Assembly (NCBI GenBank): GCA_002371825.1
Contig: DFHF01000060.1
Coordinates: 1-64,000, forward strand
Origin: Ruminococcus flavefaciens
GTDB taxonomy: Bacteria > Bacillota > Clostridia > Oscillospirales > Ruminococcaceae
Reading direction: 5' to 3'
DNA length: 64,000 nucleotides
Position numbers and translations under genes: made by a program. Of the stretch, positions 15,686 through 25,395 are shown piece by piece; position 1 is the stretch's first letter, and the number at the start of each line of letters is the position of its first letter. The notes beneath the pieces are model-generated. The model saw only the letters and a program-made list of their open reading frames with translations, was not told the DNA's origin and made no database searches.

Positions 15686-16803
15686 AAATCATCCATATCT
15701 CGGACCTTCACCTCGGAAAGAGACTGCATGAGCTCTCACTTGTACCTGAGCAGGAGCATATCCTCGGTCAGATAACAGACATAGCAAGAGCAGAATCCCC
15801 TGACTGTGTAGTGATAGCAGGCGATGTATACGACAGGACCGTCCCCTCAGCAGAGGCAGTGACCCTCTTCGACAGATTCCTTACCTCACTGGCAGATATG
15901 GAGCTCCCCGTACTGCTTATCAGCGGCAATCATGACTCTCCGGAAAGACTTGCCTTCGGCTCTGAAATAATGAAAAAACGCAATGTCTTCCTCTCACCTG
16001 TATATGACGGCACTGTAGAGCCGGTCATACTCAGGGACAGCTTCGGTGAGGTGAGATTTTACCTGCTGCCTTTCATAAGACCTTCTTCCGGAAAAAGACT
16101 CTTCCCTGATGCCGATATCGAAAACTGCACCGATATTATAAATGCTGCCGTGGAAAATATGTGTATCGATACATCTGTAAGAAATGTCATCGTTGCTCAT
16201 CAGTTCGTAACGGGAGCCTCACTGTCAGATTCAGAGGAGCTCTCTGTGGGCGGTGCTGAGAATGTTGATGCTTCTGCATTCGATGCCTTTGACTACGCCG
16301 CTTTGGGACACATACATAATCCTCAGAATCTGGGCTCGGAACGTATCCGGTACTGCGGTACTCCGCTGAAATATTCATTCTCTGAGGCCTCCCGTGAAAA
16401 ATCCGTTACTATTGCTGAACTGGCAGAAAAAGGCTCCCTTACCGTAAGGACAGTCCCGCTGAAACCTATACACGATATGCGTGAAATAAAAGGGAACTTC
16501 CGTGATATCGCTGAACTCCCCGCCTCAGAGGATTATCTTCACATTATCCTGACTGACGAGGACGATATACCTGATGCTATGGACAGGCTAAGAATGCGTT
16601 TCAAAAATCTGCTGTGGCTGAGCTATGACAATATGCGGACCCGTGCTTCCGGCAGCATTGGTCAGCTGACTGCCGTCCGTGAACGCTCCCCTGAGGAGAT
16701 ATTCAGCGATTTCTTTAGTCAGAGAAACGGCTCTGATATGTCGGAGGAACAGTCCGAATATATACGCAGCCTTATCTCGGAAATATGGGAGGGAGATAAA
16801 TGA
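15682..16803 (+). CDS. sbcD: DNA double-strand break repair nuclease SbcD
   Basis: Mn2+-dependent nuclease subunit of the SbcCD (Mre11-Rad50) complex, which opens hairpins and trims protein-blocked DNA ends. 373 residues, typical. All phosphodiesterase motifs are present: ISDLHLG (D8, H10), VIAGDVYDR, LISGNHDS, the VAHQFV histidine and the GHIHNPQ metal site. The C-terminal part after residue 260 is the capping and SbcC-binding region. The ribosome binding site GGAGG lies within the end of the MATE gene, and the stop overlaps sbcC (16800-16803). The complex acts on the chromosome in the cytoplasm. Confidence 0.96.
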   Translation: MKIIHISDLHLGKRLHELSLVPEQEHILGQITDIARAESPDCVVIAGDVYDRTVPSAEAVTLFDRFLTSLADMELPVLLISGNHDSPERLAFGSEIMKKRNVFLSPVYDGTVEPVILRDSFGEVRFYLLPFIRPSSGKRLFPDADIENCTDIINAAVENMCIDTSVRNVIVAHQFVTGASLSDSEELSVGGAENVDASAFDAFDYAALGHIHNPQNLGSERIRYCGTPLKYSFSEASREKSVTIAELAEKGSLTVRTVPLKPIHDMREIKGNFRDIAELPASEDYLHIILTDEDDIPDAMDRLRMRFKNLLWLSYDNMRTRASGSIGQLTAVRERSPEEIFSDFFSQRNGSDMSEEQSEYIRSLISEIWEGDK

Positions 16804-19800
16804 GACCTCTGAAGCTTACACTGTCTGCCTTCGGGCCATATCCCGGTGAGACAGTCCTCGATCTTGAAAGCCTCGGCAAAAGCGGTCTGTACCTTATTAC
16901 AGGAGATACCGGCGCAGGCAAGACAACTATCTTCGACGCAGTGACCTTCGCCCTCTACGGCCGCCCCAGCGGAAAGAACCGTGAGAGCTTTATGCTGCGC
17001 TCAAAATATGCCGATAAGAATACCCCCACATTTGTGGAACTCACTTTTTCCTACAGAGACAAGGTATATACTGTCCGGAGAGGACCTGAATACGAGCGCC
17101 CCAAAAAAGTCGGAGAAGGCACCACCATCCAGCCGGCTGTGAATGAACTCACTATGCCGGACGGGAAATTCATTTCCGGCAAAGAAAATGTTAATTCCGC
17201 TGTGATCGGCATAATCGGAATTACCGCAGATCAGTTCACTCAGATTGCTATGATCGCTCAGGGCGATTTCCTGCGGCTGCTTTATGCGGATACAAAGGAG
17301 AGAAGAAATATCCTCAGAACTATATTCTCCACCGATAACTACCGCATACTTCAGGAGAGGATCAATTCCGATTTCAATCAGATCAGAAATCAGTGCAGTG
17401 AGGGGCAGCGAAGCCTGATCCAGTTCGCAGATCAGATCTGCTTCTCAGATGAGGATGAGCTGCTGCCGGAACTCGATAACGCAAAAGCCTCCCCGGAACT
17501 CTCCTCTGCCCTGAAAGCTCTCCTTGACAGTATCCTTGCCCGTGACAAGGCTCAGGAAAAAGTCCGTGAACTGGAGCTTGAAGAAAATGAAAAGCTGCTG
17601 AATGAGTCAAGGCTTGAACTTGACAGGTTCAGCAGGATCAAAGAACTGCTCTCCCAAAAAGAACAGGCTGAAAATAATCTGCATCAGCTCTCTGAGAAAG
17701 CTGCGGTCCTTAAAGAAAAATCTAACAGTGCTGCTGAAAGACTTCCGGAGGCAGAAAAGCTGAAAAAGGAAATAGCCGTCTCGGAGGCAGGCCTCTCTGA
17801 ATACGATGAGCTGGAGCGGCTCTCAGCCGAATGCTCTGAAAAGAATACTGAGCTGACAGGGCTCAATTCTCAGGCTGCTTCCGCAGAAAAGGAGCTTCTC
17901 TCACTGGATGAGCAGATACGGAGCCTCTCATCTGAAAGTTCAGAGCTTGAAAATGCGGAGATACTTCTCAGAAGCTGCGAGATGGAAAAGTCTGAGCTTG
18001 AACGGCATATCGCAGACCTGAAAAAGCTCTCCGAAGCTGCGGAGAGATGCGATAAGCTTAAAGTCAGACTTGAAGCTGAAAGGGAAAAACTCTCAGCCGC
18101 TGAGATATCCCTTCGTGAAACGGAAGAAAATAAAAATGCACTTTCCGTACAGCTGGAAGAGCTGAAAAAAGCTCAGGAAGAGCTTTCCGGGGCTGAAGCT
18201 GAAAAGGTAAGGCTCTCAGCAGAAAAAAATATTCTCACTGACCGCCTCAGTGCTCTCGGAAGCCTTGCAGCTCAGAAAAATGAACTGGCAGAAAAATGTG
18301 AGGATCTCAAAAATGCTCAGGCTGAATATCTGTCAGCTAAAAATGCTGCCTCCGCCGCAGAAGAAATATTCAGAAAGTCTGAGCAGGCATTCCTCGACGA
18401 TCAGGCAGGCATCCTCGCTCAGCAGCTCTGTGAGGGCACTCCCTGCCCTGTATGCGGCTCACTTCATCACCCCTCACCGGCTGTTCGCTCCGATAAAGCT
18501 CCGGATGAAAACAGGATAAAGGAGCTGGAAGCGATCTGGGAAGCTGCAAGAAAAACAGAGAGCGAAAAGAGCAGTATCGCAGGAAAACTCCATGCACTCG
18601 TGGAAGATATGACTGAAAGACTGAACGAGCGCTCCCGTGAGCTCCTTAACGGCGCTGACCCGGATGAGGCGGTATCCAGATGCAGGAAAGAGCTCCTGAA
18701 TGTTTCTGCAGGTATCGACAAGGCTGATGATATGCTGAAAAAACGTCAGGAAAATAACAGGCGCATTTCAGAACTGAATGAAAGCATCGATTCTCTTGCG
18801 AAAAATATCGCCGGTCATTCGGAAAATATCACCGCTCTGTCTGCCGCTGTGAATAAACTCTCAGGCAGCCTTGACTCTGAAAACGAAAGCACCCGCAGTC
18901 TGCTTGAAGAAATAACCGGAACTGCCCATATCTCTGACCCTGCCGGTGCTGCCGCAGAAAAAATGGCTGAGGCAACTGAAAAAATGAAAGCTCTGCAGGA
19001 AAATATCACCAGAGAGAAAGCCCGTTCAGAACGGCGCCGCTTTATCACAGAACAGCTTCCCGGACTGGAGGAGAAACGCTCAGAGGCTGATAAAAAACTG
19101 GCAGAACTGAAACAATATGCTGTCTCTGCTGCCACAGGTATATCCGAACTGGAAAAAAATATAGAACGCTGCCGTGAAAAGCTCAGATATCCGGATAAAA
19201 AATCGGCTTCTGACTTTATCGATTCGCTGAGAGAAAAGGCTGATGCTATAACCAAAGCTGCCGGGGAACAGGCTGCTGCTCTGAGGAGCTGCGAGGACGA
19301 GATCAAGGCTGCCGAAGGTCAGCTTTCTCAGCTCAAAGAACAGACGAGCAGCGCTGATATCTCCGGAGAAGAAACAGAAAAAAATAAATTTGCAGCCCTC
19401 AGCTCACAAAGAGAACTGCTGGCAAAAGAAAAAGAGAAGCTCCATTCACGGATCAGTCAGAATACAAATATCCTGTCAGCTGTGGAGAACAGGTCCAGGG
19501 AGATCGCTGCGAGCGAAAAAAGATTCCGTATGCTGAAAGCACTCAATGATACTGCGTCAGGTACTATCACCGGCAAGGAAAAGATCATGCTGGAAACCTT
19601 TGTGCAGGCTGCCTTCTTCGACAGGATCATTGACCGTGCCAATGACAGACTCCTTGTCATGTCAGAGGGACAATATTCACTGAAACGCCGCACGGATGCC
19701 AATAATAAGGTCAATCAGGCCGGACTTGAACTGGATGTTATCGATCATGCCAACGGCTCGGTCAGAAATGTTCAGTCCCTTTCCGGCGGAGAATCCTTCC

Positions 19801-20072
19801 TTGCCTCACTGTCACTTGCCCTCGGCCTCTCAGAGGAGATACAGTCCTCGGCAGGAGGAATAAAACTCGATACCATGTTCGTGGACGAGGGCTTCGGCTC
19901 CCTTGACGAGAACAGCCTTAGACTTGCTGTACGGGCACTTTCAGGTCTGTCGGAGGGCAATAAGCTGGTGGGTATCATCTCCCATGTCTCAGAACTGAAA
20001 GAACGCATCGAAAAACAGATCGTCGTTAAACGAACCCCCTCAGGAAGCACTATCAATATCATTACGGATTAA
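16800..20072 (+). CDS. sbcC: DNA repair ATPase SbcC (Rad50-like)
   Basis: SMC-like ATPase partner of SbcD, 1,090 residues. Walker A GDTGAGKTT is at about 35-43. Two very long Glu/Lys/Leu-rich coiled coils (about 200-540 and 580-900) flank a zinc hook with C549 and C552 in TPCPVCGSLH. The C-terminal ATPase half has the signature LSGGESFLASL near 993 and Walker B MFVDEGFGSLD. The N-terminus MRPLKLTLSAFGPY is typical of the family. The head domains bind SbcD and the hook joins two complexes. The start overlaps the sbcD stop by 4 bp. No clear terminator follows. Confidence 0.96.
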   Translation: MRPLKLTLSAFGPYPGETVLDLESLGKSGLYLITGDTGAGKTTIFDAVTFALYGRPSGKNRESFMLRSKYADKNTPTFVELTFSYRDKVYTVRRGPEYERPKKVGEGTTIQPAVNELTMPDGKFISGKENVNSAVIGIIGITADQFTQIAMIAQGDFLRLLYADTKERRNILRTIFSTDNYRILQERINSDFNQIRNQCSEGQRSLIQFADQICFSDEDELLPELDNAKASPELSSALKALLDSILARDKAQEKVRELELEENEKLLNESRLELDRFSRIKELLSQKEQAENNLHQLSEKAAVLKEKSNSAAERLPEAEKLKKEIAVSEAGLSEYDELERLSAECSEKNTELTGLNSQAASAEKELLSLDEQIRSLSSESSELENAEILLRSCEMEKSELERHIADLKKLSEAAERCDKLKVRLEAEREKLSAAEISLRETEENKNALSVQLEELKKAQEELSGAEAEKVRLSAEKNILTDRLSALGSLAAQKNELAEKCEDLKNAQAEYLSAKNAASAAEEIFRKSEQAFLDDQAGILAQQLCEGTPCPVCGSLHHPSPAVRSDKAPDENRIKELEAIWEAARKTESEKSSIAGKLHALVEDMTERLNERSRELLNGADPDEAVSRCRKELLNVSAGIDKADDMLKKRQENNRRISELNESIDSLAKNIAGHSENITALSAAVNKLSGSLDSENESTRSLLEEITGTAHISDPAGAAAEKMAEATEKMKALQENITREKARSERRRFITEQLPGLEEKRSEADKKLAELKQYAVSAATGISELEKNIERCREKLRYPDKKSASDFIDSLREKADAITKAAGEQAAALRSCEDEIKAAEGQLSQLKEQTSSADISGEETEKNKFAALSSQRELLAKEKEKLHSRISQNTNILSAVENRSREIAASEKRFRMLKALNDTASGTITGKEKIMLETFVQAAFFDRIIDRANDRLLVMSEGQYSLKRRTDANNKVNQAGLELDVIDHANGSVRNVQSLSGGESFLASLSLALGLSEEIQSSAGGIKLDTMFVDEGFGSLDENSLRLAVRALSGLSEGNKLVGIISHVSELKERIEKQIVVKRTPSGSTINIITD

Positions 20073-20110
20073 AAAAGCACAAAACATCATCTTTTTATGT
20101 TATATCATCC

Positions 20111-20139
20111 TTGTTTTTCAAAAATCCGTATGATATAAT
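20111..20139 (+). promoter_or_regulatory. Promoter of the GH43 gene
   Basis: TTGTTT (20111-20116), 17-bp spacer, TATAAT (20134-20139). The leader is about 115 nt and contains an ATTCAGA/TCTGAAT hairpin at 20212-20230 shortly before the ribosome binding site. Confidence 0.75.
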
Positions 20140-20259
20140 TAATGTGTCCTTAAATTCTTTAATTGCAGGAAATTTGCCATAAAACCGGGCCGACATCAAT
20201 TATCCTGTAAATTCAGACTTTTTCTGAATGTAATTATTATGCTTAAAGGAGGAACATCA

Positions 20260-22998
20260 ATGAATCTGAAAAAACTCATTTCTGCGGCTGCAGCCGGTAT
20301 AATCGCCCTCTCAGCTATACCTGCCGCAGGAAACTCACCCTCCGAGGTTTTCGCTGCTGATAAGTCAAGGGTATCAGTCCATGACCCCTCTGTCATCAAG
20401 GACGGCAATACCTACTACGTCTTCGGCTCACATATCGATGCAGCAAGAACCTCTGATCTTCAGAACTGGAAGACATTCACCAACGGATATGCAAAAACTA
20501 ATAATGTGGAGTTCGGAAATCTTTCCCAGAACCTGAAAAAAGCCTTCGCCTGGGCCGGTGAGGACCTTGGCGACTGTGAAGGCGGATTTGCTGTATGGGC
20601 TCCGGATGTTGTTTGGAATCCGGACTATATCAACTCCGACGGCTCAAAAGGTGCCTACCTTATGTATTTCTGCACTTCTTCCACCTGGAATACCTCTGTC
20701 ATTGCCTATGCTGCTTCAAAAAATATCCAGGGTCCCTATACATTTGTGGACACACTCATTTATTCCGGATTTACCTCTAATGACACCTACGCTAAAAGCT
20801 CCACAAAAAATGTCAACCGTAAATATACCTCCACAAATATCGATGAGCTTATCAGCGCCGGACAGGTAACATACAACAGCAGCTGGTTCGATGGTACCGG
20901 GTACAATTTCAGAGCCTTCCCAAATGCTATCGACCCTACTATATACTACGATACAAACGGTAAGATGTACATGGTTTACGGCTCATGGTCAGGGGGTATA
21001 TTCACCCTTGAGATAGACAAGGCTACCGGAAAATGTATACATCCCAAGTCCGGAAATACCTCCGACGGCCGCACAGTTGACAGCTACTTCGGTACTAAAC
21101 TCGCCGGCGGATACCATAAATCCGGTGAAGGCCCTTTCATAGAATATAATGCCGATACCGGATACTACTATCTCTGGGAGACCTATGGCGGTCTGCTCTC
21201 TGACGGCGGTTACAATATGCGTGTATTCCGCTCAAAAAGCCCTACAGGCCCCTTCACTGACCCGGCTGGACGCTCTGGTATTATGAACGCTAACTCCAAT
21301 CTGGACAGCACCGGCCTCAAGGTCATGGGCAATTACAAGTTCAGCTCTCTCGACAGAGCCTATATGGCCTGCGGACATAACTCTGTGCTCCGTGACGACG
21401 ACGGACAGTGGTATCTCTTCTACCATGCCAGATTCAATGACGGTACAGAGTACCATGAGGTCAGAGTCCACCAGATGTACTTCAATGAAGAGGGCTGGCC
21501 GGTAGTCGCTCCTTTTGAATACTCCGGCGATAAGATCTCCGCAGGCGGCTATGAGGAATCCGATATCATCGGCGAATATGAATTCATAAATCACGGCAAT
21601 GCTACAAACGGTACGATCATCAACAGCCAGAAGATCAATCTGAATGCAGACCATACTATCTCCGGCAGCATCTCAGGTACATGGCAGGAGGATGCCGGAA
21701 GCGCCGGTGCAGTTATAACTATCGGCGGCCAGAAGTACAGCGGATATTTCCTCGCCGCTGAAAATGAAGCCGGCACCAGGGTCATGTCCTTCACAGCCGT
21801 GGGCAGCAATAACCAGACAGTCTGGGGCGCTAAGAATACCAGGTTCACCGGCTCTGAACGCTCCGACCTTGCAGACTATACAAATATTGCTTCACAGCTG
21901 GTCATCGCTCCGGAAACTGTCTCTGGCAGCAGTGCGTCTGTGAAGCTGAGCGGAACTGAACTCATAAGCGGAGTTCCCTATTTCATTACTAATGTGAACA
22001 GCGGTCTCGCTATCGACCTTCCGGAAGGAAAACTCGATGAGGGTACAAATATCCAGCAGTGGGACTTCAATAAGCTCTGGGCTCAGCAGTGGAGAATCGT
22101 CGCCGTTGACGATAAGTGGTGCAGGATAGTTTCACTCGGCGACGAATCCAAGTGCATAGCAGTTGCTCAGAACTCCGCCGGTGACGGCATTAATGTTGAA
22201 TTGCAGAAATATACCGGAACCGATAATCAGCTTTTCAGCATTGTCAGATCCGGCAGCAGCTACGGTATAGTCTCAAAATGCTCCGGCGGCAATGGCGCTC
22301 TGGACGTATTTGAGTGGTCTAAAGACAACGGCGGAAATATCAATCAGTATGCCTACCATGAGTATGCCTGCCAGCTATGGGATATAACTCCCGTTCATCC
22401 GGCCGTACCAAGCGGAAAATATACTATCAGGAATCTCAACAGCGGCCTTTATATCAGCAGCGATAACGGCAATATAGTTCAAGGCGATAAGAAGGTCTGG
22501 GAGATAAGCTCCTTCAGCAGCGGTACTTGTGAGATCAGTGATCCCTATGGCAGACTTATTACTCTTGAATCAGCTTCCGGTGAGAACAGTGTCAATATGA
22601 GCCTTTCAGCACCTGTGGACGGCGGTAATTCACAGACCTTCATCCTTAACTGCAACAAGGACGGCACCTACTCTATCCTCACTGAAAGCTCCGGCGGAAA
22701 GGCCTGCGCTGATGTTTTTGAGATAAGCAAAGAGCCCGGCGCTAATATCTCTCAGTGGGAATTCTGGGGCGGCGACGGTCAGAAATTCATACTTGAACCT
22801 GCCTCTGATGAGGATACAGCTGTCATCGGTGATGTCAATGCCGACGGTAAGACTAATATCGCTGATCTCGTTATGCTGCAGAGCTTCATCCTCGGAAATA
22901 CAGACAAGCTCTCTGACTGGAAAGCCGGCGACCTTGACGGCGATGACAGGATCTCAGGCTTCGATCTGACTCTGCTCAGACAGACTCTTCTGGAATGA
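20260..22998 (+). CDS. Secreted GH43 arabinanase-like enzyme with lectin domains and a dockerin
   Basis: Extracellular enzyme of 912 residues. The signal peptide is 1-33. A GH43 five-bladed propeller (about 36-425) has the base D42 in HDPSVI, the pKa modulator D225 in AIDPTIYYD and the acid E290 in SGEGPF. The beta domain at about 434-534 is like the C-terminal domain of two-domain endo-1,5-alpha-arabinanases. Two ricin-type trefoil regions follow (about 568-714 and 717-847, QW motifs such as NIQQWDFN and NISQWEFWG), then a dockerin (855-912; DVNADGKTN, DLDGDDRIS). Release of arabino-oligosaccharides is therefore the likely activity. The start is set by AAAGGAGG before the ATG at 20260. Its dockerin has the same style as that of the GH30 enzyme, so both probably use the same cohesin. 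Linkage specificity is inference. Confidence 0.93.
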   Translation: MNLKKLISAAAAGIIALSAIPAAGNSPSEVFAADKSRVSVHDPSVIKDGNTYYVFGSHIDAARTSDLQNWKTFTNGYAKTNNVEFGNLSQNLKKAFAWAGEDLGDCEGGFAVWAPDVVWNPDYINSDGSKGAYLMYFCTSSTWNTSVIAYAASKNIQGPYTFVDTLIYSGFTSNDTYAKSSTKNVNRKYTSTNIDELISAGQVTYNSSWFDGTGYNFRAFPNAIDPTIYYDTNGKMYMVYGSWSGGIFTLEIDKATGKCIHPKSGNTSDGRTVDSYFGTKLAGGYHKSGEGPFIEYNADTGYYYLWETYGGLLSDGGYNMRVFRSKSPTGPFTDPAGRSGIMNANSNLDSTGLKVMGNYKFSSLDRAYMACGHNSVLRDDDGQWYLFYHARFNDGTEYHEVRVHQMYFNEEGWPVVAPFEYSGDKISAGGYEESDIIGEYEFINHGNATNGTIINSQKINLNADHTISGSISGTWQEDAGSAGAVITIGGQKYSGYFLAAENEAGTRVMSFTAVGSNNQTVWGAKNTRFTGSERSDLADYTNIASQLVIAPETVSGSSASVKLSGTELISGVPYFITNVNSGLAIDLPEGKLDEGTNIQQWDFNKLWAQQWRIVAVDDKWCRIVSLGDESKCIAVAQNSAGDGINVELQKYTGTDNQLFSIVRSGSSYGIVSKCSGGNGALDVFEWSKDNGGNINQYAYHEYACQLWDITPVHPAVPSGKYTIRNLNSGLYISSDNGNIVQGDKKVWEISSFSSGTCEISDPYGRLITLESASGENSVNMSLSAPVDGGNSQTFILNCNKDGTYSILTESSGGKACADVFEISKEPGANISQWEFWGGDGQKFILEPASDEDTAVIGDVNADGKTNIADLVMLQSFILGNTDKLSDWKAGDLDGDDRISGFDLTLLRQTLLE

Positions 22999-23052
22999 TA
23001 TCCCTGAGAACAAACAGTAAAAAACGACCTTATTAATATGATCTTTATATAC

Positions 23053-23093
23053 AGGACACTGACGTTTGATCTCAGTGCCCTGTTTTCTTTTTT
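23053..23093 (+). terminator. Terminator of the GH43 gene
   Basis: CAGGACACTGA/TCAGTGCCCTG hairpin with one mismatch, followed by TTTTCTTTTTT. Confidence 0.8.
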
Positions 23094-23106
23094 ATACTGA
23101 TCTCTG

Positions 23107-23200
23107 ACCGGTTCGATGAAAAGATAAACCGGTAGGCGCTCGCTGTTTTAGGGAAACGCACACAGACGTGCTTTCGCCCTGCAAGGGTGTCTGACAGCGA
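23107..23200. other. Highly structured intergenic element, possible ncRNA or interspersed repeat
   Basis: Between the GH43 terminator and the next promoter lies a GC-richer block. An ACCGGT/ACCGGT hairpin (23107-23112 with 23128-23133) is followed by a three-way junction. It has an outer helix TCGCTGT/ACAGCGA (23140-23146 with 23194-23200), a hairpin GCAC/GTGC (23158-23161 with 23168-23171) and a hairpin CGCCCT/AGGGTG with a GCA loop (23175-23180 with 23184-23189). No promoter, open frame or known RNA family was recognised, and the strand is undecided. Confidence 0.45.
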
Positions 23201-23256
23201 ACAGGGAGTGGGTAGCAGTTTGGATCTTCATTGGTTTGGTCAAAGATTAATATTAT

Positions 23257-23285
23257 TTGACACAAAAGGAAAAATGTTGTATAAT
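23257..23285 (+). promoter_or_regulatory. SigA-type promoter of the phospholipase-like gene
   Basis: TTGACA (23257-23262), 17-bp spacer, TATAAT (23280-23285). Confidence 0.87.
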
Positions 23286-23316
23286 CTATGTATAAACATT
23301 CAGGGAGGTCGGATCA

Positions 23317-24375
23317 ATGTTCTTGTTCGGAAAATGGAAACTCATTACACTAAAAATGATGCAGCTCAGAAAACAGTATATGGATGCCAGAGTAAGCGAA
23401 TCTATCTCTGTCCACAGGACTCTGATCTACCGCACTCTGCCTATGCTCTATAAACAAATGCCGGAAGCAGAAAATGTTTTCGGACCGTACTGCAAATTCA
23501 TGGTCGATCTGGCCTGCCGTCCGGATAACGCTTCCGACTACGAAAAAGGTGTGGGCTGGCATTACTACTCCTCCACTAATTCCTTCGGTTTTAAAATGAA
23601 AAAGACCGGCGGCTATTACAAAAACGGTGTGCACCATATCCATAACAGCGCCCGTACTATGATGGAAGAGGACTACACCATGGCTCTGACTTTCTATAAA
23701 GCAGGCTATGTGGAAAAAGGTCTGGAACACCTTACCAGAGCGATACATATGCTGGCAGATATGTGCTGTCTCCCCCACGCTACAGGCATGACATACTACT
23801 CCCCCAAAAAGAAGGTCCATCAGGCTTATGAGGACCTTGCAAGAGCTATGTATGCTGACGCTGTTCCTGAACAGGAAACTTCCCCTGACCTTCTTAGCTA
23901 TTTCGATGACAGAAATTCCTTTGAGGCTGCTCTTAATACTATCGTTGAAACTCAGGCTGACGAAACACGGCTCCTTCTGAATGACCCTGTTAACGCTATT
24001 ACTCAGAGACTTCAGAATACTGAGATCATCATCTGCGCCCTGCTTTACAGGTTCTGCTGTGACCTCCGCCTTGAACCCGATGATGCACATTATGTGGAGA
24101 ACGGGACCACATTCTTCCTCTCTCCCGACGATCCGCCATATACCGTCGATATTATCCCTGAGGGCATCAGGCTCCTCAATATCGAAGAACCGCTTACATT
24201 CTCCGTTGATGGTTCTCCCTGTCAGCTATACAGGATCGCTCACCGCCATGACGGACTCTATACCATTTCTCCGGCATCCGACAAAAAGGGAAGATGCGTT
24301 TCGTACAGTTCACAGAAGCTGGTGAATTTCTCACCAAACAATAAAAAGATCTTATTCACTCTTAATGATACATGA
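23317..24375 (+). CDS. Zinc-dependent phospholipase C-like protein
   Basis: 352-residue protein whose residues about 40-190 resemble the all-helical zinc phospholipase C / S1-P1 nuclease fold. A long helix has HHIHNSARTMMEEDYTMA, and a second has RAIHMLADMCCLPHATG, with the expected H-x-x-x-D and H residues that would bind zinc in such enzymes. There is no signal peptide; the N-terminus is basic (KWKLITLKMMQLRKQY), so unlike alpha-toxin it probably acts inside the cell or at the inner membrane face. The C-terminal 90 residues are beta-rich and unrecognised. GGGAGG precedes the ATG at 23317, and the gene has a consensus promoter and its own terminator. Lipid substrate and physiological role are not shown by the sequence. 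Confidence 0.7.
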   Translation: MFLFGKWKLITLKMMQLRKQYMDARVSESISVHRTLIYRTLPMLYKQMPEAENVFGPYCKFMVDLACRPDNASDYEKGVGWHYYSSTNSFGFKMKKTGGYYKNGVHHIHNSARTMMEEDYTMALTFYKAGYVEKGLEHLTRAIHMLADMCCLPHATGMTYYSPKKKVHQAYEDLARAMYADAVPEQETSPDLLSYFDDRNSFEAALNTIVETQADETRLLLNDPVNAITQRLQNTEIIICALLYRFCCDLRLEPDDAHYVENGTTFFLSPDDPPYTVDIIPEGIRLLNIEEPLTFSVDGSPCQLYRIAHRHDGLYTISPASDKKGRCVSYSSQKLVNFSPNNKKILFTLNDT

Positions 24376-24402
24376 TACAGCTCTGAGTGCTGGTCAAAAA
24401 TC

Positions 24403-24443
24403 AGCGGGTATACAGGAAAAATATCCTGTGTACCCGCTTTTTC
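24403..24443 (+). terminator. Terminator of the phospholipase-like gene
   Basis: AGCGGGTA-ACAGGA stem with its complement and a TTTTT tail (24438-24442). Confidence 0.87.
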
Positions 24444-24445
24444 AG

Positions 24446-24478
24446 TTATAAAAAGCCCTGCCGTTTCCAGCAGGGCTA
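24446..24478 (-). terminator. Terminator of the first LRR gene
   Basis: AGCCCTGC/GCAGGGCT hairpin with a minus-strand TTTTTATAA tail, 16 bp past the stop codon. It is convergent with the preceding plus-strand terminator. Confidence 0.87.
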
Positions 24479-24493
24479 TTTACATTATCTAAG

Positions 24494-25327
24494 TTAAATT
24501 GCAGTATTGAATCCAAAAAAGTCACAGAAACTAACTACATAACGCTCATAGTAGTCTTCAAAAGGATACTCTGTTCTTACCTTGATATTCTGAGAACACT
24601 TATCAAAAGCTGATGTTTCGCTGTCTTCTGAGATGTCACGGTTATTTATTATTTTCTTGAGTGAAGTGCAGCTCTTGAATGCTGAATCACCTATTGTAAG
24701 CTCAGCATCATCGTTCTCAACAAAACGAACAGTCTTGAGATTATCGCAGCTTGCAAATGCGAAAGCACAAATGTTGGTTACGTCAGCAGGGATATCAATA
24801 GTCTGAATTCTGTCTGCATTGAAGAATGCGCTCAAACCGATCTCTGTGAAATGATCGTGAAGCAGAATGCTTTCGATCGAGCTTGATGCAAATGTGAAAG
24901 GAGCAATACTTGTTATCTGTACTGCCTTTCTCAAATCAAAGTTTCTGAGATTTGAATCAGGCGCATTGCGAAATGCATCAGGTGCAATACCTGTTACGTT
25001 GAAAACAGCTCCGTTTATATTGATCTTGTTATCAACTACAACTGATGACTGTGTTGAGGCAACTCCACAGAACTGAACCTCATGCTTGTTTCTTGTGTTT
25101 GCAGTGATCTGATAGATAAGACCGCTGTTGTTCGTTACATAACAAGCAGGTCTTTCGGAAACACTGTAAAAACTTGCAGTCGGATTTCCGTTTGCATCAT
25201 ATAAAGCTGTTGCAGCAGATGCTGTAATAGCTGTTGTTGAAACATTTGCGATAGGGGTTACTGCGGGTGCAGCACACATAACAGATGCAGCTGCAGCTGC
25301 GATTATAGCTTTAACTGATTTTTTCAT
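24494..25327 (-). CDS. Secreted BspA-type leucine-rich repeat protein (copy 1)
   Basis: 277-residue exported protein. The signal peptide (about 1-36, MKKSVKAIIAAAAASVMCAA) is nearly the same as in the second LRR gene at 41360-42259. BspA/TpLRR-type repeats (LRR_5 style, I-x-x-I-x-x-x-A-F) run from about 100 to 250, for example ITSIAPFTFA, FTEIGLSAFF, VTNICAFAFA and LTIGDSAFKSC. Such repeats form solenoids for adhesion or protein binding at the surface. No anchor or dockerin is present, so it may be released. GGAG precedes the ATG. It is monocistronic with a TTGACA promoter, a leader of about 190 nt that shares a motif with the second LRR gene, and a strong terminator. The binding partner is unknown. 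Confidence 0.85.
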   Translation of the reverse strand: MKKSVKAIIAAAAASVMCAAPAVTPIANVSTTAITASAATALYDANGNPTASFYSVSERPACYVTNNSGLIYQITANTRNKHEVQFCGVASTQSSVVVDNKININGAVFNVTGIAPDAFRNAPDSNLRNFDLRKAVQITSIAPFTFASSSIESILLHDHFTEIGLSAFFNADRIQTIDIPADVTNICAFAFASCDNLKTVRFVENDDAELTIGDSAFKSCTSLKKIINNRDISEDSETSAFDKCSQNIKVRTEYPFEDYYERYVVSFCDFFGFNTAI

Positions 25328-25395
25328 TGTTTGATTCTCCTAATATTATAAATTATTATTATGATGTTTGGCAGAACGATAAAGCTGTACAATAA

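Noticed and set aside
23107..23200. Group II intron, SRP RNA or cobalamin riboswitch as identity of the structured element
   Set aside because: None of the core motifs of these RNAs could be found.
23350..24090. Minus-strand open frame of 246 codons
   Set aside because: Shadow of the phospholipase-like gene.
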